Shown here in pieces: positions 33,611-40,629 of a DNA stretch of 64,000 nt (position 1 is its first letter; each line of letters begins with the position of its first letter). Location of the stretch: contig JBBSIC010000007.1 in assembly GCA_038232275.1 (NCBI GenBank), positions 1 to 64,000 on the forward strand. The letters are read 5' to 3'. The notes beneath the pieces were generated by a model, which searched no databases, was not told the DNA's origin, and saw nothing but the letters and a program-made list of their open reading frames with translations. This DNA comes from DATLGB01 sp038232275 (GTDB lineage Bacteria > Actinomycetota > Thermoleophilia > Solirubrobacterales > Solirubrobacteraceae). The translations under genes were made by a program, and so were the position numbers.

Positions 33611-33963
33611 CAGACGAGCACCGTGACCGCGACCGCGACGAGCAGGGCGGCGAGCAGCAGCGACAGGCGCTCCTGGGGCATGCGCTGCTGCAGCGCCGTC
33701 CCGCCGACGACGCCGGCAAGCGCCGGGATCCCCACGAGCAGGCCGTCGCCGACGTGCAGGTTTCCGTAGCCGGCCTGGATCGCCGCGCCGGCCGCGGCCA
33801 ACAGGCCGATGGCGAGCAGCGAGGTGCCCGTCGCAACACGCTCGCCGTACCCCATCCAGAGGATCAGCAGCGGCACGACCACGGACCCGCCGCCCACCCC
33901 GAACAGGCCCGAGAACAGCCCCGCCACCGTGCCGATGGCGGCGAGCTGAAGGGTCCGGCGCAT
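33610..33963 (-). CDS. Half-size TauE/SafE-family membrane protein (first of pair)
   Basis: 117 residues. It contains GTVAGLFSGLFGVGGGSVVV, the same repeat motif as the downstream protein, with about four hydrophobic segments. The ATG at 33963 is the first usable start in frame. It is coupled to the second half by ATGA. A single-gene ancestor may have split at the repeat boundary, or the pair may be an old duplication before fusion. It starts 19 bp from the divergent otsB gene. Confidence 0.85.
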   Translation of the reverse strand: MRRTLQLAAIGTVAGLFSGLFGVGGGSVVVPLLILWMGYGERVATGTSLLAIGLLAAAGAAIQAGYGNLHVGDGLLVGIPALAGVVGGTALQQRMPQERLSLLLAALLVAVAVTVLV

Positions 33964-33982
33964 CGGCGGGCATACTAGGCGG

Positions 33983-34786
33983 GTGCCTGGAGCCACCACC
34001 CTCTCCGAACTGCTCGCTCCGCTCGTCGCCGACCCCGCGCGTTCGGCGGTCCTGCTGGATGTCGACGGCGTCCTCGCGCCGATCGTCGAGCAGCCCGACG
34101 ACGCCCACATGCCCGAGACCACGCGGCGCCCGCTGATCGAGGTCGCCAAGCGCTACAAGGTCGTCGCCTGCGTGTCCGGCCGGAGAGCCTCCGACGCGCG
34201 CCGGATCGTCTCCCTCGGCTCGATCGACTACCTCGGATCGCACGGCTCGGAGATCCTGCGCGCCGGGACGATCGCCCCCGAGCTCGACGTCGAGCTGCAG
34301 TCCTGGACCGCGCGCGTGCGCGCCTTCGCCGGCGACGCCTTCGACGAGTCCCTGCGCCGCCTGCGCGTACGCCTGGAGGACAAGGAGGCGATCGCCGCCC
34401 TGCACTGGCGCGGCGTGCCCGACGAGGAAGGCGCCCACGCCGCGGTCGAGGAGGTCGCCCGCGCCGCCGAGGACGCGGGCTTCGTCACCCACTGGGGCCG
34501 CAAGGTGCTCGAGATCCGCCCGCCGGTGCGCATCGATAAGGGGGCGGGCATCGTCCGGCTGCTGCACGAGTCCGAGCTCGTCGCCGCCCTCTACGTCGGC
34601 GACGACCTCACCGACATCGACGCCTTCCGCGGCCTGGACGAGCTCGCCGACTCAGGCCGGATCGGGCAGGTCATCAAGGTGGGCGTGCGCTCCGATGAAG
34701 GCCCGCCGCAACTCGCCCAGGTGGCGGACCACATGGTGGACGGCACGGCCGGCGTGCGCGAGCTGCTGCAGGCGCTCGCCGCCTAG
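33983..34786 (+). CDS. otsB: Trehalose-6-phosphate phosphatase
   Basis: A 267-residue HAD-superfamily enzyme that removes phosphate from trehalose-6-phosphate. HAD motif I is VLLDVDGVLAPIVEQP (nucleophile in DVDG). Motif II lies in VACVSGRRASDARRI, and the OtsB-specific LGSHGSEIL follows. Motif IV is LYVGDDLTDIDAF, and motif III includes the lysine before KGAGIVRLLHE. Trehalose protects against osmotic and drying stress. otsA is not in the window. GTG 33983 is the start. Two genes follow on the same strand: a membrane protein and a glycosyltransferase. Confidence 0.92.
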   Translation: MPGATTLSELLAPLVADPARSAVLLDVDGVLAPIVEQPDDAHMPETTRRPLIEVAKRYKVVACVSGRRASDARRIVSLGSIDYLGSHGSEILRAGTIAPELDVELQSWTARVRAFAGDAFDESLRRLRVRLEDKEAIAALHWRGVPDEEGAHAAVEEVARAAEDAGFVTHWGRKVLEIRPPVRIDKGAGIVRLLHESELVAALYVGDDLTDIDAFRGLDELADSGRIGQVIKVGVRSDEGPPQLAQVADHMVDGTAGVRELLQALAA

Positions 34787-34792
34787 AGGTTG

Positions 34793-35305
34793 ATGAGATT
34801 TTCCGACTTCCTGCGCGCCGCCGTGTTGTTGAGCGCCGGATCCGCGACCGCGCTGGCCGCCATCACCGTCCTCGCGGCCACGCGCGACTACGACGACGTG
34901 GTCGTCTTCGTCTCCGTCGGGTGGTGGCTGCTGGCGACGGTCGCCGGCATCCGCTTCGAGGCGCGCGCGAAGGAGGGCATCTCGCGGGTGATGGCCGAGG
35001 CGCGCCACCAGACGGGCCTGCCCGAGCTGCGTCCCGCCCTGACCCTGGTCAACCGGCTGTGGCTGCTGTTCGTCGTCACGCTCTCCGCCGGCGGCGTCGG
35101 CATCTTCGTCCCGCAGATCTCGAGCGTCGCCACGGGCTTCGCGCTGCTGGTCGCCCTCGCCTGGCGCCGGCAGGCCAACGCCGTCGAGGCGATCGAGGAG
35201 CGCGACGCCGCGCGCTTTTACGTCGAGAAGACCTCGCCGCTGGCCCCGATCAAGCTGATCCGCACCCCGGGCTTCGGCGGAAAGTTCCTCAAGGCCCTGT
35301 CGTGA
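34793..35305 (+). CDS. Membrane protein of unknown function
   Basis: A 170-residue protein with four hydrophobic segments in two pairs: VLLSAGSATALAAITVLAA, VVVFVSVGWWLLATVAGI, LWLLFVVTLSAGGVGIFV and a short following one. It ends with a basic tail (IKLIRTPGFGGKFLKALS). No family is recognised. TTG 34790 is an alternative start. It lies 6 bp after otsB and overlaps the glycosyltransferase by GTGA, so it belongs to that operon. Confidence 0.7.
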   Translation: MRFSDFLRAAVLLSAGSATALAAITVLAATRDYDDVVVFVSVGWWLLATVAGIRFEARAKEGISRVMAEARHQTGLPELRPALTLVNRLWLLFVVTLSAGGVGIFVPQISSVATGFALLVALAWRRQANAVEAIEERDAARFYVEKTSPLAPIKLIRTPGFGGKFLKALS

Positions 35306-36273
35306 GGCCCGACGTCCTGCTCGTGTCGCTCGGGTCGACCACCGGGCTGCGCGAGGCCGACGCCGAGTTGGCCGCATCGCTGCGGCGCGCGGGGGCGACG
35401 GTGGCGGTGGCGGTGGCGCAGCCGGCGGCGCGCGAGTGGCGCACCTACGCGCTGTTCGAGCTCGCCTGGGCGCGCGCGGCGCGGCGGGCCGCGCTGGCGG
35501 GCATCGCCAGGCGCGATCCCCGGGCGGTGATCTACTCCACCAGCACCGCCGCGCTGCTCGGTCCGCGCCCGGGCGCGATCCGCTTCGACGCGCCCGCCGC
35601 GGGCAACCGCCCAGGCCGGCACGGGCTCTGGCAGCGCCCGGTCGAGCGCCGGCGCTTCGCGGCCGCGCCGCTGCTCTTGCCCTGGAGCGCCGGCGGGCTC
35701 GCCGAAGCCCCCGCCGGACACGCCCTCGCCGTCGTGCTGCCCGTGGCGGTGGAACCGTCCGGCCCGGTCGCCGACACGCGCGACCTCGCCGCGGTGACCT
35801 ACGGCGCCAACCCGGAGAAGAAGGGGCTGGACCGCACGCTCGCCGCCTGGCGCGCCGTCCGGCGCGAGGGCGAGGAGCTCGTCGTCGCCGGCCTCACGGG
35901 ACGCGACGAACCCGGGGTGCGCTACGCCGGCGCCCTTCCGCGCGACGTCTACCGAGCGCTGGTGCGGCGCGCGCGGGTGTACGTCACCGCGCCCCGCCGC
36001 GAGGACTACGGCCTGGCCCAGCTCGAGGCCCTCGCGGACGGCTGCGTGCTCGCCACGACGCCGGGCCCGGGGCCCTACGCCGCGCTCCCGCTGGCGCGGG
36101 CGCTCGACCCGCGGATCGTGGACGAGAATCTCGGTGGCGCGCTGCGGATCGCCATCGACGACCCCGCGCCGGAGTACGCGGAGCGTGCCGCCGCGCTGTT
36201 GGGACCGTGGCGACGCGACGCGATCGACGCGCTCGTGCGCGACACCGTCCTGCCCCGGCTGCTCGCGGGCTAG
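35302..36273 (+). CDS. Glycosyltransferase (GT-B type)
   Basis: A 323-residue GT-B-like glycosyltransferase. The N-terminal Rossmann half opens PDVLLVSLGSTTGLREADAE. The C-terminal half has AAVTYGANPEKKGLDRTLAA (the 'N-KG-D' diphosphate region of GT4) and YVTAPRREDYGLAQLEALAD, which carries the E-x7-E motif of retaining GT4 enzymes. It probably adds a sugar to a cell-surface or compatible-solute acceptor, but the substrate is unknown. GTG 35302 overlaps the membrane gene (GTGA). A palindromic repeat element lies 50 bp past its stop. Confidence 0.85.
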   Translation: MRPDVLLVSLGSTTGLREADAELAASLRRAGATVAVAVAQPAAREWRTYALFELAWARAARRAALAGIARRDPRAVIYSTSTAALLGPRPGAIRFDAPAAGNRPGRHGLWQRPVERRRFAAAPLLLPWSAGGLAEAPAGHALAVVLPVAVEPSGPVADTRDLAAVTYGANPEKKGLDRTLAAWRAVRREGEELVVAGLTGRDEPGVRYAGALPRDVYRALVRRARVYVTAPRREDYGLAQLEALADGCVLATTPGPGPYAALPLARALDPRIVDENLGGALRIAIDDPAPEYAERAAALLGPWRRDAIDALVRDTVLPRLLAG

Positions 36274-36323
36274 GCGCTGGACGCGGACGCGCCCGCGGAT
36301 CCTCACGCGGATGGGCGTCCGAC

Positions 36324-36374
36324 CGCCATCGGTCGATGCGGCATCCAATGGATGCCAAATCAGCCACCGGCGGC
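36324..36374. repeat. 51-nt palindromic repeat element, copy 1
   Basis: It lies in the 118-bp convergent junction between the glycosyltransferase and PilZ genes. The core is a perfect 17-bp palindrome, GGCATCCA-A-TGGATGCC (36341-36357), with outer CCGCC/GGCGG. Its reverse complement matches 45041-45091 at 39 of 51 positions without gaps. It may be a REP-like element, protein-binding site or terminator. Confidence 0.65.
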
Positions 36375-36391
36375 GCGGGGGGAGCCGACCG

Positions 36392-36988
36392 CTAGGCGCG
36401 GACCGCGAGGGTCGCGCGCAGCCTGGCCACCGTCCAGGCGCCGACCTCCTGCACGGTCGCCCCGTGCATGTGCCTGAACTCCACCGAGGCGATGCCCGGC
36501 TCGGAGGCGCGCACGACGGCGTGGGCGTCGATCACCGGGCCCTCGCCGGGCAGCGCGACGCGCACGTGCACCTCGGTGGCGCTCTCCAGGCGGTCCCCCG
36601 GAATGCGCAGGCGCAGGCCGCCGGCGGAGACGTCGAGCAGCTGGCCCGTCGCGGTCAGCCACTCAGACGTGACCTGCACGTCGGCGAAGACCGGGATGCG
36701 CACGGCGGAGCGGCGGTCGGCCGCGCGGTCGGCGTCCGTGACGCGGAAGCGCATCTCACCCGGGTAGCCGGCGGCTTCGACCATACCGTCGAAGCCCATC
36801 GGGATCATCCCGTCGAGGAAGGTCAGCGAGCACGCGCCGGAGGGCAGGACATGGCCCGCGGGGCCGGCCGACCCGGCCGGGTGCAGCAGGACGAAGGCGC
36901 CCGCGGCGGCGACGACCCGGCAGTCCATGGCGCCGGAGGGCCACGAGAGCACGGTGTCCTGGCCGGAGTGCAACTGTCGCATGGACAT
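36392..36988 (-). CDS. PilZ-domain protein (putative c-di-GMP receptor)
   Basis: 198 residues. An N-terminal YcgR-like beta domain (residues ~1-85) is followed by a PilZ domain. The c-di-GMP motifs are both intact: RxxxR in DRRSAVRIPV and the DxSxxG in LLDVSAGGLRLR. It should bind c-di-GMP and affect motility, surface polymers or secretion. It lies 38 bp after polX on the same strand. Three GGDEF genes in this window could supply the ligand. ATG 36988 (MSMRQ) is preferred, with MRQ at 36982 possible. Confidence 0.88.
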   Translation of the reverse strand: MSMRQLHSGQDTVLSWPSGAMDCRVVAAAGAFVLLHPAGSAGPAGHVLPSGACSLTFLDGMIPMGFDGMVEAAGYPGEMRFRVTDADRAADRRSAVRIPVFADVQVTSEWLTATGQLLDVSAGGLRLRIPGDRLESATEVHVRVALPGEGPVIDAHAVVRASEPGIASVEFRHMHGATVQEVGAWTVARLRATLAVRA

Positions 36989-37026
36989 CCGATCGGCTTT
37001 CGGCGGCTCCCGCTTGAGGGATGACG

Positions 37027-38784
37027 TCAGGCGCGCAGGCGTTTGCGCAAGGGCGCGAACTCCTCCCACGAGCGGGTGTTGGCGACCTGGTCGGCGGTCA
37101 GCCACGCCCGGCGCGCGGTCGCGACCCCCCACCGGACGATCGACAGGGTGTTGGTGCCGTGGGCGTCGGAGTCGATCAGGACCCGCACGCCGGCCTCGGC
37201 GGCGGCGCGCGCGTAGATGTCGTTGAGGTCGCGGCGGTCGCCCGCCGAGTTGATCTCGAGCATCGTGCCCGTGGCCGCGGCTGACTCGATCAGCCTGTGG
37301 ACGTCGAGCGCGTAGGCCTGGCGGGTCTCGATCTTGCGACCCGTGGCGTGGCCGATCGCGTCGACGAGGGGATGCTCGGTGGCGGCGACCATGCGCGCGG
37401 TCATCTCCGCCTCCTTCATGCCGAAGGACGTGTGCACGGACGCCACCACCCAGTCCAGCTGGGCCAGCAGGTCGTCCGCGTAGTCGATCGAGCCGTCGGG
37501 CATGATGTTGGCCTCGGTCCCGATCAGCAGCTCGAAGCCCTCGAGGGTCTCGTTGAGCGCGCGCACGACCTCGATCTGCGCCTTCAGCTGGTCCGGCGAG
37601 ACGTCGTTGCCGAAGCCGTGCGAGGCCGAGTGATCGGTGATCGCGAGGTACTCGTACCCGCGCGCCATCCCGGCCCGCGCCATCTGCTCGACGGAGTTGC
37701 GGCCGTCCGACGCGGTCGTGTGGCAGTGCAGGTCCCCCTTGAGGTCGGCGATCGTGACGAGGTCGGGCAGGCCCGGGCCGCCTTCGGCGGCGGCCTCGAG
37801 CTCGCCGCGGCCCTCGCGCAGCTCGGGCGGGATCCAGGCGTAGCCGAGCGTGGCGTAGACCTCCTCCTCGGTGGCGCAGCGGATGGTCTCCCCCGTCGAG
37901 TCGTCGACGATCCCGTACTGGGATACGTGAAAGCCCCTGCGCACGGCCGCCTCGCGCAGCTGCACGTTGTGGGCCTTGGACCCCGTCAGGTGCTGCAGGA
38001 CGTTGCCGAACTGGTCGGGCTCGACGACCTGGAGGTCGACTTTCATGCCCGTGTGGGTGACCGCCTTGACGGCGTTGTCGCCCGGCTTGCCCGCGGACTC
38101 GATCAGCGGCAGCTCGGTGAGCGCGCGCACGAGCCTGGCCGGGTCGGCCCCGGTCGCGATGACGTCGATGTCCTTGACGGAGTCGGCCAGCCGGCGCGCG
38201 GACCCGGCGATCTCGACCCGGTCGGGGGGATGGGGGCGAACGGTCCGCAGCGCTCCCGCGATCTGCTCGGCCAGGCCGAGCGCGCGCGGGAGCAGGATGC
38301 GCATCTGCCCACCCACCTCGCCGTCGTGCCCGTCGGCGAGGATCTGCTTGAGGTTCTCCTCGACCTTCGTGCCGAACCCGCGCAGGCCGCGGATGCGCCC
38401 GGCGTTCGCGGCGTCGCGCAGCGCCTCGAGCGAGTCGATGGCGAGCTCGTCGTAGAGGCGGCGCGCGCGCCTGGGGCCGAAGCCCGGCAGGTGCATGATG
38501 GCGATCAGGCCGACCGGGAACCGCTCGCGCAGCTTGGCCGACTGGGGGATGTCGCCCTCCGCGACGAGCGCCCGCAGCTTGGTCTCGAGCGTCCTGCCGA
38601 TGCCGGTGAGCTCGGTGGCGCGCCCCTCGCGCGTGAGCGCGGCCACGGAGACGGAGGCGTCGCGGACCGAGCGCGCGGCGTTGCGGTAGGCGATCACGCG
38701 GTACTGGTCGGCGCCGTCGAGCTCGTAGAGGTCACCGAGCTCGTCGAAGGCCTGGGCGATCGCGGCGTTGGTCAGCTGGGTCAC
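37027..38784 (-). CDS. polX: DNA polymerase/3'-5' exonuclease PolX
   Basis: 585 residues. The N-terminal half is a family X polymerase. A helix-hairpin-helix with LPGFGPRRARRLYDEL is followed by RGFGTKVEENLKQIL. The palm region has VEIAGSARRLADSVKDIDVI, where the catalytic acidic pair is DID. The C-terminal PHP domain has metal motifs DLHCHTTASDGRN, EYLAITDHSAS, and later VLIDSDAHGT. It repairs gaps in base-excision repair, with Mn-dependent exonuclease activity in the PHP domain. Full length for the family. It starts 23 bp from the divergent glycosyltransferase. Confidence 0.94.
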   Translation of the reverse strand: MTQLTNAAIAQAFDELGDLYELDGADQYRVIAYRNAARSVRDASVSVAALTREGRATELTGIGRTLETKLRALVAEGDIPQSAKLRERFPVGLIAIMHLPGFGPRRARRLYDELAIDSLEALRDAANAGRIRGLRGFGTKVEENLKQILADGHDGEVGGQMRILLPRALGLAEQIAGALRTVRPHPPDRVEIAGSARRLADSVKDIDVIATGADPARLVRALTELPLIESAGKPGDNAVKAVTHTGMKVDLQVVEPDQFGNVLQHLTGSKAHNVQLREAAVRRGFHVSQYGIVDDSTGETIRCATEEEVYATLGYAWIPPELREGRGELEAAAEGGPGLPDLVTIADLKGDLHCHTTASDGRNSVEQMARAGMARGYEYLAITDHSASHGFGNDVSPDQLKAQIEVVRALNETLEGFELLIGTEANIMPDGSIDYADDLLAQLDWVVASVHTSFGMKEAEMTARMVAATEHPLVDAIGHATGRKIETRQAYALDVHRLIESAAATGTMLEINSAGDRRDLNDIYARAAAEAGVRVLIDSDAHGTNTLSIVRWGVATARRAWLTADQVANTRSWEEFAPLRKRLRA

Positions 38785-38807
38785 TGCCCGACTACGTTAA
38801 CCCGCAC

Positions 38808-39533
38808 GTGCCCGGCCTGCCCTGGATCGTCCTGCCGACCTACAACGAGGCCGCGAACCTCGAGCGGGTCGTGGCCGCGGCGCGCGCCGCGCTGCCCGAG
38901 GCGCGGATCCTGGTCGTCGACGACGGGTCGCCCGACGGCACCGGGGAGCTCGCCGCGCGGCTGGAGGGCGTCGACGTCCTGCAGCGCACCGAGAAGGCCG
39001 GGCTGGGGGCGGCCTACGTGGCCGGGTTCGCCCACGCGCTCGCCGCCGGCGCCACCGAGGTCTTCGAGATGGACGCGGACGGCTCCCACGACCCGGCCGA
39101 CCTGCCGCGGCTGCTCACCGCGGTGCGCGCCGGCGCCGACGTCGCGCTGGGCTCGCGCTACGTCCCCGGCGGCGGCGTGGAGAACTGGCCGCGGCTGCGG
39201 CGCGCGATCTCGCGCGGCGGATGCCTGTATGCGCGCGCGGTCTTGCGCGTCCCGGTGCGCGACCTCACCGGCGGGTTCAAGTGCCTGCGCGCGAGCGCGC
39301 TCGAGGCGGTCGACTACACCACCCTGCGCGGGCACGGCTACGTGTTCCAGGTCGAGCTCACCTACCGCGCGCTGCTGCGTGGGCTGCGCGTCGCCGAGCT
39401 GCCGATCACCTTCCACGAGCGCGTCGGGGGGCAGTCGAAGATGACGGCGCGGATCGCACTCGAGGCCGCCTGGCTCGTTCCCGCTCTGCGCCTCGCCAGA
39501 GGGTCTCACGCTCGGCGCCGGCGCTGCCGATGA
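38808..39533 (+). CDS. Polyprenol-monophosphomannose synthase-like glycosyltransferase (GT2)
   Basis: 241 residues, a GT-A fold: WIVLPTYNEAANLERVVAAA, LVVDDGSPDGTGELA, and the metal-binding DMDADGSHD. YVPGGGVENWPRLRR and LTGGFKCLRASALE are typical of dolichol/polyprenol phosphate mannose synthases (Ppm1/DPM1). It lacks C-terminal membrane helices, like the soluble catalytic unit, and no apolipoprotein acyltransferase partner is adjacent. It would make the lipid-linked mannose donor for wall glycans. GTG 38808 is the start. Confidence 0.9.
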   Translation: MPGLPWIVLPTYNEAANLERVVAAARAALPEARILVVDDGSPDGTGELAARLEGVDVLQRTEKAGLGAAYVAGFAHALAAGATEVFEMDADGSHDPADLPRLLTAVRAGADVALGSRYVPGGGVENWPRLRRAISRGGCLYARAVLRVPVRDLTGGFKCLRASALEAVDYTTLRGHGYVFQVELTYRALLRGLRVAELPITFHERVGGQSKMTARIALEAAWLVPALRLARGSHARRRRCR

Positions 39534-39555
39534 CGGTGAGGTGAGGCGCGAAGAG

Positions 39556-40239
39556 ATGGCAGTGGTCCAGGGCTGGGGCGACACCAAGGCCGCCCTGCGC
39601 GAGTGGCAGCGGCGTCCCGGCCAGGTGCTGCGGCCGTGGGTCCTGGGCAGCTTCGTCGTCGCCGTCACCCTGCTGTTGGCGACCTGGGTCATCGCCAAGC
39701 TCAGCACCGCGGCTCCGGGCGGGCTGCAGTTCGCCGGCGTCACCCACGCCGCCGGCCTCGGGGACTACGGCTTCGTCCTGTTTCGCAACTCGCTGGTGCT
39801 GCTGCTGCACGCGCTCGCCTGCGTCGCGGGCTTCATCGCGGGCTCCTCGCTGCCGCAGATCGCCGAGGGCTACAGCGGCTGGTCTCGCAAGGTGCACGAC
39901 CTCGCCCGGCCGCTCGCGATCGCCTTCGTCGTCTGCGCCACCCTGTTCTCGCTGGGCACCCAGGCCTACATCCTGGGCGGCGACACCGCGTCCCTGGCGG
40001 CCCAGTGGCACATCTCCTCCGCCGAGCTGCTCGGCGTGCTGTCCCTGCACGCGGTCCCGGAGCTGATCGCGCTCTTCCTTCCGCTCGCCGCCTGGACGAT
40101 GGCCAGCCGCCGCAAGCAGTGGGAGAACCTGTTGGCCGCGACGTTTGCCACCGTCGCGATCTCCGTGCCGCTGCTGCTGGTCGCCGCGGCGGTCGAGGTG
40201 TGGATCACGCCGCGGCTGCTGCTGCTCGTCGTGGGGTAG
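39556..40239 (+). CDS. SpoIIM/DUF95-like membrane protein
   Basis: A 227-residue integral membrane protein with about five helices. It has an N-terminal cytosolic stretch and a characteristic HAVPELIALFLPLAAW helix, which matches the 'HG/A-xxE' segment of stage II sporulation protein M/DUF95 proteins. These are widespread even in non-sporulating actinobacteria, where the role is unclear. The ATG at 39556 has GAGG ~10 bases upstream. A GTG at 39541 is an alternative. It lies 57 bp before trxA. Confidence 0.55.
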   Translation: MAVVQGWGDTKAALREWQRRPGQVLRPWVLGSFVVAVTLLLATWVIAKLSTAAPGGLQFAGVTHAAGLGDYGFVLFRNSLVLLLHALACVAGFIAGSSLPQIAEGYSGWSRKVHDLARPLAIAFVVCATLFSLGTQAYILGGDTASLAAQWHISSAELLGVLSLHAVPELIALFLPLAAWTMASRRKQWENLLAATFATVAISVPLLLVAAAVEVWITPRLLLLVVG

Positions 40240-40267
40240 GTCGCTATACTTTCTGAAGCGGTACCCC
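40233..40267 (+). promoter_or_regulatory. Candidate trxA promoter with inverted repeat
   Basis: A TATACT -10-like box at 40245-40250 lies 46 bp before the thioredoxin start and stands out in this GC-rich DNA. It is enclosed by GGGGTA (40233-40238) and TACCCC (40262-40267). No convincing -35 is seen. Confidence 0.4.
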
Positions 40268-40296
40268 AGCCTTCCGACTGACGAGGAGCCCCCTGC

Positions 40297-40629
40297 ATGG
40301 CCGACATCACCGAAGTCACCGACGCGAACTTCCAGGCGGAGGTCCTCGAGGCCGACAAGCCGGTGCTGGTCGACTTCTGGGCGCCCTGGTGCGGGCCGTG
40401 CCGCATGGTGGGTCCCATCCTTCAGGAGATCGCCGGTGAGCGCGACGACCTGCAGATCGTCAAGCTCAACGTCGACGACAATCAGCAGACGGCCGCGCAG
40501 TTCGAGGTGCTCTCGATCCCGACGCTGATCCTCTTCAAGCACGGCGCCGTCGCCGCGAAGGTCATCGGCGCGCTGCCCAAGAAGCGCCTCGAGGCCGAGC
40601 TCGAGCCGGCGCTCGCCGCCTCCGCCTAG
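40297..40629 (+). CDS. trxA: Thioredoxin
   Basis: 110 residues with the active site WCGPC at 31-35 (FWAPWCGPCRMV), the cis-proline in SIPTLILFKHG, and full thioredoxin length. It reduces protein disulfides in the cytosol with thioredoxin reductase. GAGGAG precedes the ATG. The TAG stop interlocks with the opposing ileS stop in a CTAG. SOD and a flavin reductase elsewhere in the window fit an oxidative-stress theme. Confidence 0.96.
   Translation: MADITEVTDANFQAEVLEADKPVLVDFWAPWCGPCRMVGPILQEIAGERDDLQIVKLNVDDNQQTAAQFEVLSIPTLILFKHGAVAAKVIGALPKKRLEAELEPALAASA

Noticed and set aside
36274..36391. Shared peptide ASNGCQI-x-x-RR encoded by both 51-nt elements
   Set aside because: Both are in junctions without start or ribosome sites. 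The shared peptide follows from the DNA repeat, and the palindromic structure explains it better than coding.
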